In this document: one piece after another, positions 45,916 through 55,959 of the stretch
How positions within the stretch are numbered: position 1 is the stretch's first letter
Layout: each line of letters starts with the position of its first letter
Assembly (NCBI GenBank): GCA_029168955.1
Contig: JAPDOI010000136.1
Coordinates: 820,001 to 884,000, forward strand
DNA length: 64,000 nucleotides
Direction of reading: 5' to 3'
Source of the DNA: Aplectana chamaeleonis
Lineage: Eukaryota > Nematoda > Chromadorea > Rhabditida > Cosmocercidae
Position numbers and translations under genes: made by a program
The notes under the pieces: model-generated
Seen by the model: the letters and a program-made list of their open reading frames with translations, nothing else
Told to the model about the DNA's origin: nothing
Databases searched by the model: none

Positions 45916-46947
45916 CTAATCACTACTCGATGTCAATAATCTCAAAGCTTCTCTCATTTCTTCTCGGTTGTTCATGGGCGGCGAGAAACGTCTAATCTCC
46001 AAAGCTTCCCTGATTTTCCTTTCTGCACTGTCTGAGATATTCTTGTGCATTATGCTCGTAGTCATGCTCGGGATGCTGTCGTGAAGATGGCGTGATGTCC
46101 TGTGCCTTGAGAACGCGCTGTTCGGGTAGGATTGAGGTGTTCTTAGCGCTCTCATGTGTTCATCAGGCCGGTAACGTAGAGGTCTCCCTGTTTCGCCGAT
46201 GTAAAACTCTCCGCATGCGTCGCACTCTATCCTATATACCACGTCCCGCATTTGACAGATTTTCGTATCTCCAACACAGTAACTGCAATCACGTCTCCTA
46301 CATCGGTCTTCATATGGTCTCGAAGACGTCAGGAGCTGACGCAGCGTGGGAGGAGGGCGGAATATTAGGCGTAGAGGGAGGTTTGACGTGCGGACCGCCA
46401 CATTGACATCTTTAGCAAACGACTCATTAACAAAAGGGAGGACTAGCGCAGTGCTAGACAGGGGATGCCTATACGGTCGCCAGGTCTGAATGGTGTTTTC
46501 CGTGTAACCGTTTTCATTCAAAACTAGCGCTATTTTTCTCTCCACCTCCTCCTTCTTGTGAGTTGTCAGATTTCTCGCGGTACGCACCAAGTTTCTGATC
46601 ACATTATTCTTCATGAACAATGGGTGACAGCTACGCGAGTGTAGTACGATTGATTTTGACGCAGGCTTCGTATACCATGCAGTCTGAACTTGATTGTTGG
46701 TGATTCTAATTTGAGTGTTCAGAAATGGAAGGTAGTCGTCAGGGCCCGGTCCTTCGGCTGTTAGCTTGATCGCGTCGTGCTGTGAATTCAGACTTGTCAG
46801 AACTTGATGGATCGTTCCTCGTTCTTTTGCCACAATGAAGATGTCGTCAATATAACGCCCATAGAAAATCACATCCGATGTTAAGGCAATCCTTTCCAAG
46901 TTATCCATGAACAGTATCGCAAGGCTCACCAGTTGATCAAGACTCAT
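45916..46947 (-). pseudogene. PLE copy 3: RT C-terminus plus GIY-YIG endonuclease
   Basis: A 343-codon minus-strand frame beginning MSLDQLVSLAILFMDNLERIA, i.e. RT palm sequence just before GRYIDDIFIVAK (YIDD). Then WYTKPASKS, the cysteine pair region CRRRDCSYC, GIY-YIG landmarks VVYRI and FYIGETGRPLRYRPDEH, and a C-terminal Glu strand REALEIRRFSPP. More diverged from copies 1 and 2 than they are from each other, so a different PLE lineage. The N-terminal RT half is on the opposite strand immediately to the right. Confidence 0.85.
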
Positions 46948-47215
46948 AAACTCCCCGCCACCAGCACGAGGGAACCGTTAACAAATGCTATGATAAGAAC
47001 GCGACCGATCGTCTCTTCGTGCAATGGACCCACGGACGCAGTCAGTTGGTTCCTTCAACAGATGCTATCACCACTGCTACAATTTGTGCCATCCCATCTC
47101 GGGAACACTGACCAGTTCTTGGAAAAGCTCAAAAATACCAACTTGACGCAATCGCATATGGAGTACCAAAGCTTCGACGTCACGTCCTTATACACCAACG
47201 TTGAAAGCGTCACAA
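46936..47215 (+). pseudogene. PLE copy 3: inverted N-terminal RT fragment
   Basis: The plus strand reads KTHKLPATSTREPL, RTRPIVSSCNGPTDAVSWFLQQMLSPLL in part, then SFDVTSLYTNV, the PLE/RT region that normally precedes the YIDD part. It is joined head to head with the minus-strand C-terminal half at about 46936-46947. Ends where a foldback element begins. Order and strand show an internal inversion, as in twin-primed LINE insertions. Confidence 0.75.
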
Positions 47216-47668
47216 ACTTTCAACAAAAAGGGAAAAATAGGGAAGTGGAATGGGTAGAGTCTACAAAAAACGAACAATATCCTCCAAAAGTTATTTTCTT
47301 TGTCGACACTTCTAAACAGCGGAAACAAACCGTTTTGGTAACTTTCGAGGAAGAGTTCAATGGTTTACAACAAACAATTAGACATCATCTTCTCTTTTAA
47401 TGATAACTATTAGGTACACATGCATATATATTTTATCGGCACTCGCGTGATCAGAGCCCTTTATGGAGCCAAAAGTGCTTCCTCGTAAAATACTAAAACG
47501 GTTTGTTTCCGCTGTTTAGAAGTGTCGACAAAGAAAATAGCTTTTGGAGGATATTGTTCCTTTTTGTAGACTCTACCCATTCCACTTCCCTATTTTTCCC
47601 TTTTTGTTGAAACGTTTGTGATGCTAACCAAACCACTTTTGTTTTGGGGAACCCCTTTTTCACAGAAT
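47205..47668. repeat. Long-arm foldback element, copy 3
   Basis: Arms with AACAAAAAGGGAAAAATAGG and CTTCTAAACAGCGGAAAC and their complements; right end CCCCTTTTTCACAGAATT. Left terminus lost in the PLE. Frames crossing it are chimeric artefacts. Confidence 0.75.
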
Positions 47669-47669
47669 T

Positions 47670-47910
47670 TCTATACTGTTTTCATAGCAACAGCGACTGA
47701 TATCAGTATCAAGCATCTTTCATCAGACTTTTGCTACATTTCTACGAGTAAATCTTAGTAAATCTTAGAAGCCCCCCCCCGTCTAGGAGTGACCCCATGA
47801 TGTCACACCCCTACTGGAGTCCCGCACAGGTCCCATGATGTCCTACACACTCCTACTCAGGTCCTGCACACGTTCCATGATGTCCTGCATACTCCTATTG
47901 CGGCCTCGCA
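47670..47910 (+). repeat. Segment repeated from 38 kb plus minisatellite locus 5
   Basis: 47670-47800 is nearly identical to 38007-38130 (CAGCGACTGATATCAGTATC in both); 47790-47905 then holds GTCCTGCACACGTTCCATGA-type units. Confidence 0.75.
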
Positions 47911-48978
47911 TAGTCAACCGACACTTCAACACACCCTGCGACGCCTTCTAATCGATGGTGCGCATTGAACGAGCACACGCCGCGCTCAAAACATCCCTCC
48001 CGCACAGCGTCCTCTCCCGAGCCGGACGTTCAGAGTACACCACCCTAGAGATCAAGGTATTTATATGGAGTCTCTAAGAAAACAATGACTGATAACGAAA
48101 AACCCCGTCATTCTTACAAACTAATCTTGAGAGGCAGGTCTCCGAGTTTGGACGTTAGGGGCCCAGAAGTCATTATGGTGAGTTTTTCGAATTATTTTCG
48201 GCATCCCCATGGCCTTCCCACTCGCTTCCAATTCGCTGGAAACTTCCCCCTAGTCGCCAAGTTTAAAGCGATTTGGTCCACGCCTCCCAAAAAAATGGAA
48301 TTCGACGGACGGAGGATGAGGCTGAGGTGAAGGCGGAGGCGGAGCGGTGGTGGAGAACGTTTTAGCGTATTTTGAGAGGTTATAACTTTAGAAAGCGGAG
48401 ATCAGCTAGGATGAAAATTTGCACACATATGTAAATTCTTACAGCGCATCGAATGGTGTACAGCTCACACCTCTGGTGACGGTATAAATAGGTGATCTCA
48501 TTGTAGGGCATCCGCGCGGGAAGAGTTCAAAGCCAAGTCCTGATGCGCGCTTCGCGCGCACCATAATTATAGGGCTCTCGAAGCGTTTTAGAAAAAACTC
48601 CAGATTTGACTTAAAATTCGTCCTGGGGGGTAATTTGTGGTGTTGATTACGAATCTGAGATTCATTTGTCGTTTTTCCAAAGTTTTCGACAAAATTTCGT
48701 CAAAGCTTCCCACCGGCAAAAAAATTGACTGCAAAATCGACTTTAGACAATTTCCGGAATGGGGCGACAGATGTGGCTCAAATCGTTCTTCTGGGGGTTA
48801 TTTGGAGTGATCAACACAAATCTTAGTTTATCGATTTTTGACAGCTTACGGTAAATTACGGTGGGTACACGGTAGTCTGGTCAAAGTCTCAGATTTGTCT
48901 CAAAGTTTCTATGTGGGGTTTATTTGGGGTGCTGAATCTGAATACGAATTAGATGTCCATTTATCGATTCTCGAATCA
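47911..48978. other. No gene seen
   Basis: An 81-codon frame at 48085-48330 has no recognisable domain. A GCGCGCTTCGCGCGC palindrome lies at about 48545. Otherwise unassigned repeat-like sequence. Confidence 0.4.
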
Positions 48979-48982
48979 TTAA

Positions 48983-49466
48983 AGGCAGCAGACACGCTCA
49001 AAAAAATTGTTGAGATAACTACATTAGTGGGATCTTGAGGGTCTAGAAGAGCCCTCACAAAGTTGGAAGAGTTGAAAACGAGTTAAAATGACTGTATTTG
49101 AGCCGTATTGAGTCACAAAATTATCCTTTCTCCGCCCACCGATACGGGCTCCGCCATTCAATACAAATGTTCAAGGCTCGATTACGGTCATTTCGGCTCA
49201 TTTTTTACGCTTCTAAGGTCGTAAGAGTTCCAGACAGGGCCGTAAGAGTACATTAGCGTCGTTATCCCAACAAATTTGTCGCTAGCTCCGCTATTTCAGT
49301 CAATGCGGTAAAACTCGTCCACATCTGGGCCAATATAGAACGAACCGTTATATCTTCATTTCAGTCGATTTTCTTCTGGTTTTTTCGTTATCTCTGAATA
49401 TTAGCAGCTTCAGACCTTCGATTCATTCCATAAAATTGATATCATTTTTGAGCGTGTATGCTGTCT
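48983..49466. mobile_element. TTAA-flanked MITE, subfamily A, copy 2
   Basis: 484 bp between TTAA 48979-48982 and 49467-49470. Termini AGGCAGCAGACACGCTC and the complement of a close variant; inner TTGTTGAGATAACTAC matches 283-743. Confidence 0.8.
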
Positions 49467-49470
49467 TTAA

Positions 49471-50299
49471 GGTAGGTTTTGCCTCCTAAATGGCATGTTA
49501 CTTACCGTAACCTACAGTAAACCTTAAAATTTCGACAAGCGAACCCCAGGTTCGTGTTCAGCACCCAAGATTACAATTACATATTTCTAGCGAAATCCGA
49601 GAACAAATTTGAAAACACCCTAAAAATTCCATGGGGGGTAACACTTACCTTGCCACGAAGCTTTAAAAACGCTTATAACTTCTTTCAGAGTGGGTCTAGG
49701 CAGCTGCGATGAGCATATTCGAATTTTTCGTCCGAAAATGGTTCTATATAGAAAAGTACATTTCATTTGGAATAGTTACTATGACTTATAGTGGTTCCCT
49801 TGTTAGATGCTTTCTGTCGATTTGTCACCGGTGGAGCGGATTTCATTGCTTATCTCACATGTCTCTTCGATTACTCTGCCAACGCGTAGCTAGATGCCTC
49901 CGAGGGCGCTGCCTGTAACGCCGCCCCGTTCCATGTAGCGAGAATTCAAGGGCTTTAGCTACGTTAGCTAAAACTTGCATATTCTTGTGTCGAGGCTACA
50001 AGGGTGCAAATTTAACGCGTATTCTACGTAGAAACGCAGGCTAAATTCGATACATTGATCTCTCTGTCGCTAAACCCGTATATTCTCGTATAATTTTGTA
50101 GCGAGAATCTATGGATTTAACGACAGCCTGTGTTGAAATGCAAGCTCAAAGCCGCGCTGGCTACGCGGAACGCAGGGATGCCGTTCGAACAGTGTTGGCC
50201 CGCTCAAGTCGCGGAGTGAATACTTGACACTCTGTGGTTGGTCGTACAGGGTGCCCCCGTGTCGCTCTCTAGATGACCTTGGCAAGGATGATTTTGGCC
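49471..50299. other. No gene; repeat G fragment
   Basis: 49540-49830 is related to 31640-31870 (GTACATTTCATTTGGAATAG). The rest is unassigned. Confidence 0.4.
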
Positions 50300-50653
50300 G
50301 TTGGGATCAGGGATGTGCGGAAAAAATATTTTTGGAAACAGAAAACAGAAAATCTAGTTTGACAGAAAACAGAAAAAAAACTCCAAAAATGGGCAGAAAA
50401 CAGAAAATAGAAAACAGAAAACAGAAAATTTTCGAAAATCAATAAAGTGTGTTCAGCGTACACTATACGAGATTTTTCACAACATTGAACTTTTTTTATA
50501 CATTTTCGTGTGATCGATGGTTTTTTTTGTTGAATTGTCAAAACCTAACAGGTGGCCAGAGCAAGAAGTATAGACGTCGAAGAAATGCAGATTATGAGTG
50601 CGAAGAGATGACAAATATTGCTCTAACCTTTCTTACCCTTTCCATACATGCTC

Positions 50654-50739
50654 CTTGCACAGATATATTGAGCTTCTGGCAGAGTAATCGAGCATTAAAG
50701 CTCGATTACTCTGCCAGAAGCTCAATATATCTGTGCAAG
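50654..50739. repeat. Perfect 40 bp hairpin
   Basis: Arms 50654-50693 and 50700-50739 are exact reverse complements (outer end CTTGCACAGATATATTGAGC) around ATTAAA. Could be a foldback insertion or give a hairpin RNA; no flanking evidence favours either. Confidence 0.9.
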
Positions 50740-50748
50740 CAGTACGTA

Positions 50749-51256
50749 CAGTACCGAGCATATTTTTTGCAAAATCGGCGTTTTGCGGCGTTTTTTGAGT
50801 TCACAAAGCGCCGCATCGCCATAACTCACTTCAAAGTTGACTAAATGAATTTTTTCAGATAGTTTTCGTGTTCCTCTCAGTAAGGCGAATGTAATGGTAT
50901 GTATGTGTTGAAAGCTCTTTTAAGTCTGGCATTTTGTTGAAAAATGTGTATTTCCTTCTAAAATTCACATCGACCACAGGTCAAAAAATGACAGATTTCT
51001 GCTATTATCACCGTCTGATCAGTTCATTATGAGGGATTTAGAGGTGCAAATATGCAAATTTCGATAAACTTTCAGAGTTGAATCTATCCTTTTGGAACAC
51101 TATCGTATAGGAGTAAATGGAAGAAATCCAGAAATGACTTCAGAATTGAAATTGGACCACTTTGAAGCAAGTTATGGCGTTGCGGCGCTTTGTGAGCGCA
51201 AAAAACGCCGCAAAACGCTCAAAACGCTTTCTTTGCAAAAAATTTGCTCGGTACTG
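50749..51256. mobile_element. Tc1/mariner-like MITE with TA duplication
   Basis: Terminal inverted repeats of about 80 bp beginning CAGTACCGAGCA, flanked by TA at 50747-50748 and 51257-51258. The arms include GCGGCGTTTTTTG and AAAGCGCCGCA. 508 bp, non-coding. TA targets and CAGT starts are typical of Tc1/mariner MITEs. Confidence 0.8.
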
Positions 51257-51508
51257 TAGGTGCTGTCGGAGCGAGCTTCATCTTCCCTAGTGTACATATT
51301 TTGACACTGATTGGGGGATAACTTCTTGTTTTAACACTGTACTCACTTCTCAGGGCCGAAAGCCACGCGCGTACTGTGCGGCTGTGCCATTCGAGTATAA
51401 ATAGCCTGACGCGCCGTTCGCTCCACCGTTGAGAGCCTCTCGTACTTCTGTCGCGGAATTATCACCTGCCTCATAAGCTCACCATCGATTTCTTGGCTTT
51501 CATCTTAG

Positions 51509-51939
51509 AGGCAGCGTTCACGATGATCTTCCTCGTTGACTTTCCACAGTGAAATGATAGGCGAGAAGGACCCTAGGCTCCCAGTGTCAAAAGAACGCTA
51601 GAAAACGAGCCAGGAGCGGCAAAATAACGGATGCAAACAAGCGTTTTGGTGCCCCAGATCCGCCCCCTCGGAATGAACAAATGACGACTCAGATTACAGG
51701 AATGATCAAGTCAAGGAAGTGCTTATAAGCGAGCTAATCGTTTCATTGCACTGATAGGTATCATCCTTCTAGCGGTCAATTCCTCCACGCTCAAAAATAA
51801 ACGTAAACAAGAGAGGGCCTATTTTCGCTCAAAAAACGCGTCTTTCGTGTCATTTTTAAGCACGCCTTGCTATATAGGGCACCAGACCTTCCGTAAGCCG
51901 TGGAAATATCGGAAGTGAAATTCATCGTGAACACTGCCT
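51509..51939. mobile_element. MITE, subfamily B, nested in hAT element 3
   Basis: Left border TTAG (mutated), right TTAA 51940-51943; termini AGGCAGCGTTCACGATGA and the complement of AGGCAGTGTTCACGATGA. 431 bp. Confidence 0.75.
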
Positions 51940-52197
51940 TTAACTGAATTCTGTAAAAACTGCGTTGCCGTAGACTGAAACACGGAAGCTCTGGTACATC
52001 CCTAGTGATCGGTTGATTTCGATTATCACCAGCAGCGGAGCGGTGGGCCTCGGTGAAATATAACTAGTGATAAGGAAGTTTCGACGAAAAAGCCACCGCT
52101 CTGCGCTGTGATAACCGAAAACATGAGTTCACTTGGAATGAAACAGAGTCTATGCATTTAGAGTTTGCGTGTGTAGCACAGTTGGTGCAAAACTTAA

Positions 52198-52640
52198 AGG
52201 CAGAGTTCGCGATAAAAAGTGCTTTTGAGCTCTCCTCATGAGAATGTAGATTTGGCCACCACAAAACTAAAAATAATTGTAAAAACCCGGAAATTCGCGT
52301 AAGCAACGCTTTAAAACAAGGTATAAGGGCTAATTACCGGTGTCGGCCGGCCCCCTAATTAACGCGATTTTCAATAATGCTTGCTTATCCGCCATTTATT
52401 TTGCTGTTAAGGTAATCAGTAGTCTCCAGTAATGTTCAGAAGTTACTTTAGAGGCAAAATAAAAGTCGGCAAAACAGGCTCTTACAAAAATCTCGGTAAT
52501 TGGGGGCGGGAGGACACCAAGCCATAACTTGCTCCTAAGCGTTTTTTCTCCAATTTCCACCTTATTTTCACATTTGTGATGGTCAGATCTACCATTCCAT
52601 GGGGATAGCACAATAACCGATTTTATCGAGAACCCTGCCT
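52198..52640. mobile_element. TTAA-flanked MITE, nested in hAT element 3
   Basis: 443 bp between TTAA 52194-52197 and 52641-52644; termini AGGCAGAGTTCGCGATAA and the complement of AGGCAGGGTTCTCGATAA. Confidence 0.75.
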
Positions 52641-52874
52641 TTAACCCGTTCTACCGAAGCGGTGGCGCTAGAGTATTTTTAATCTCTGCCCATGTGTCGA
52701 AAGTAATCACACACGAGCGACGCGCCAGTGCGGGTATGAATAGTGGGCGTTAAGTAGCATTAGTACCTTATTCGTGCTAGTATACAGTAACATTGCAGTT
52801 TTCGCGTCATTTGGCTGCATCGTGTACCATCTGAGAGACTCGTCAACGGTAAACTTCTGGGTGAGGGTATCCAC

Positions 52875-53170
52875 TATAAGATAAAGATAAGGAATCGGCT
52901 TCCTGAATCCCGATTGGGGCGCTCAGCGCATTCGACGTCGAATTCGTAGAGGCTTTGATGGGTTTTGTGCCTATTTAGTGGCTTCCGGTGAGCCAGCCGC
53001 CTTCCCTTCATCTCTCTACATAAATCTGTTACCAATTCAAGGACCCTGGAGGGATAGTTGTTTCGGTTTACCTCGGTGAGGATCGAACCGTCCGTATACA
53101 GCGACCAGAAGCGCTTCCTCCCCCCACGCCATAGTCGCCTTAATGGTAATCCATTACAGCGATATAAAAG
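52875..53170 (-). repeat. Possible tRNA-related SINE
   Basis: The minus strand contains GGTTCGATCC (a Pol III B-box match) at about 53085-53095, an A-box-like TGGCGTGGGGGG about 40 bp upstream, an unrelated body and a short TTATCTTTATC tail near 52880. No target duplication was found and the tRNA part is degenerate. Could be chance. Confidence 0.3.
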
Positions 53171-53963
53171 TGTCTAGCGAGGGGGAATCGCAGAGAGCGT
53201 GGGAGAAATACATTCTCAACCTATTGGTTCAGCTTCGATGAATCCGTCCACATTTTTTTAGGGCCATCCTGCTAAAAATCGCCGTTAACGTTTTTTTCTG
53301 TTTTCTGTCCATTTTTGCCTATTTTTACAGAAAACAGAAAACAGAAAAAATGGCCAAAAATGGGCAGAAAACAGAAAACAGCAAACAGAAAACAGAAAAT
53401 TCCGCACACTCCTGGTTGGGATGCTGCAGGCCGTGGGGAAGAAACGGCGGTGCGGTCGATTGCAGCTGGGATCGCCTTTCTAGTACGGATCAGGACTGGG
53501 TGGGTCGATCGACCGAGTGCTGTAACGAGAATTTGCGTAAAATATGCGGGTGCTGTAGCCAAAATATCACCAACTGATGCTAAACTTTCCGTAATTTACG
53601 TAAAACCTCGTGTCAATGTTAGACTGGATGCCTCCGAAACCCTGGGCATCTCCGGTTTCTGTGTGAGGCATATAAAGTCTGTCTGAGTTAGACTGCCCGC
53701 CCACGCGGTCGACGTGCGTGTCGAGCAGGCACTTTTCGGACCTGTAAATCGATTAGCAGGAATATTGTATGAATGGTGAATAGTATTCCAGTCAGCTGTT
53801 AGCAGCCGTGAAAAAGTTCATTCGAAAAGTGTTTCCGAGACGGCTGCTCGACACGCAAGCCGACTGCATGAGCTGACAGTCTCATTCGGACAGACTTTAG
53901 CTACGCGCTGGCAGAGTAAGCCCGCATTCGCCGTTCATTTCGAACAGAGAATGACGTTGCAAC

Positions 53964-55427
53964 CAGGGTCAAGCAACCCATTGAACAAAATGCGTTCGTT
54001 GTTGCGACCCCCCTCCATTCGTGGCAAAGCTTTGCGACCCCCTCCCTAACAATGGCCCCGCTAAATTCAAAGTAGACCCGCCCACCTTGCTGAAAGATTT
54101 CAATGCTCAACAAAATTGCAATGGTCCAAATAGCGAAAACATGGTTTTCGGGGACCTTCCAGTGTCATATACTGTGCTTCTCTGGGTCAAATTCCGGTCC
54201 GCAATTGCGTCTCAACACGCTTTGCGGCGTCACGTGCTCGAGTCATTTGAGTTTCCAGCGCCAAAACCGACTCGATGTGGCTTTTTATACAGTTTTTTCC
54301 AAGTTTGTATAGTTTCCAGTTTCCAAGACCCACCTTGAGTCAACAGATCGGCGGCTGCGGCGATGGGAACTCTTCCGACTCGAAAGCGCGCGGCCGCAAA
54401 GCGTGTCGATATGCAATTGCGGACCGGAATTTGGCCCAGAGAAGCACAGTACATTGCTCTTACGGTCCGTAACTCAGCGGTTCGGTAAAAGCGACACAGT
54501 AATGAAGTACAAAAAAGCAAAGCCGCTCATGTAGAGTGAGAAATAGAAAAAATTACTCGTTGGAAAAAGTGGTGTAACAAGCCGTTTTTTTTCAAATGGT
54601 CTTTTCAGTCTCGGTTTTCACTTCTGGGAGGCGGCAGTCGAGCAAAAGATGCACCAACTGAATGGTTATCAAAAACTACATTAGCTGGATTTTTTCTTTA
54701 AAAACTTTCTGAAGTTTTCACATCACCACGCGATGAGGAAAGAACAGTGAGGTGAAAAATCTCAGATTTTTTTTCAAAAGAATCCAGGTAATGTAGCCTC
54801 TGATAACCATTCAGCAGATGTTCGACTGCCGCCTTCCAGAAGTCAAAAACAAGGCTGAAAAGGCCATTTGGAAATAAAAACGGCATTATTACGCCACTTC
54901 TCCAACAGGCGCTTTTTTCCGCTGCTCACTTTACACGAGCGGCTTTGCTTTTTTTCTACTTGGTTACTGGGTCTATTTTACCGAACCGCTGAGTTACGGC
55001 CCATCAGAGCATTTTACAGTTAGGTCCGTGGCTTGTTTCCTGAAGAAAAACATTCAAATCTGAACCGCGGATGTCGGTATGGTAAGCTGATCGGCTGCGC
55101 TCTCCTCTCGTTTGAATCGATTAGCGCGCCAGCCGCGGGTGAGATTCAAATGTTTTTTTTTGAGGAAACAAGCCACGGACCTAACCATACTTGACACTGG
55201 AAGACCCCCCAAAACCATTTTTTTTTCTTGACGAGTATACAGGTCACCAGCGGTTGACAAACAAGTCTGAGCAACTCATGGTTGTGTAAGAAACATTCTG
55301 TGGTCGAGCTGAGCTAAACCGAAAAAAAAAACGAATCGAAAAAATCCGGTGGCGCGACCCCCCCCTAAGTTTTCATGTTTGGTGGCGACCCCCACTTTGT
55401 AAATATTTCCAATACTGCTTGACCCTG
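53964..55427. mobile_element. hAT-like element 4, built of nested inverted repeats
   Basis: Termini CAGGGTCAAGCA and its complement, perfect 8 bp duplication GTTGCAAC (53956-53963 and 55428-55435). 1464 bp. Inside are several foldbacks: about 54160-54230 with 54385-54455; about 54460-54545 with 54925-55012; about 54592-54710 with 54745-54870; and 55020-55184 (TTAGGTCCGTGGCTTGTTTC). No transposase. Confidence 0.85.
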
Positions 55428-55631
55428 GTTGCAACACTCCGTGCCCATATAAGCCACGTCACATATAGGTACTTATCACGGCTAAAGGGCTTAATAGGCT
55501 TACCAGAATTTTTTTTAGGTTTTTTTGTTTGCAGGTCCTTCGAAAATATGCTTATACAAAATATGCTTATACCTGCGTGCCACTCTTGCTGTTTATATAC
55601 CGAAACAATTTGCCATGAGAGGTCCCATCCA

Positions 55632-55833
55632 GGGGCGGCATGCATGAACGCAGCGAACGGTGTAGGGAGCCGCTCCGCGTGCCATGCGCGCAGCGTCGAG
55701 CAACGGGGCGGCCCCGAAAATCAGGCACATCAACACACGCCACGAAATTCGGGGCCGCCCCGTTGCTCGACGCTGCGCGCATGGCACGCGGAGCGGCTCC
55801 TACACCGTTCGCTGCGTTCATGCATGCCGCCCC
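55632..55833. repeat. GC-rich 202 bp foldback
   Basis: Arms of about 88 bp, starting GGGGCGGCATGCATGAACGC, with very few mismatches around a 25 bp loop. GC content is clearly above the surroundings. Arg/Ala-rich frames on both strands are artefacts of the palindrome. Confidence 0.85.
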
Positions 55834-55959
55834 AGGTGGTGCGTATTTCGTTTTTTCGTTTTTCGCCCTTTTCGGCTAAAAAAATCAATATCGAAAAAAA
55901 AACGAAACAGATTAAATTTTTTTCGGTTTTTTTCGGTCTAAGACTTGCGGTGCTGATGC

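Larger units (their letters stand above)
50308..53414. mobile_element. hAT-like element 3 with (CAGAAAA)n subterminal arrays
   Basis: Starts CAGGGATGTGCGGAAA and ends with the complement of CAGGAGTGTGCGGAAT. Perfect 8 bp duplication GTTGGGAT at 50300-50307 and 53415-53422. Both subterminal regions are ACAGAAAACAGAAAA arrays. 3107 bp including a Tc1/mariner-type MITE and two TTAA MITEs. No transposase frame recognised. Confidence 0.88.
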
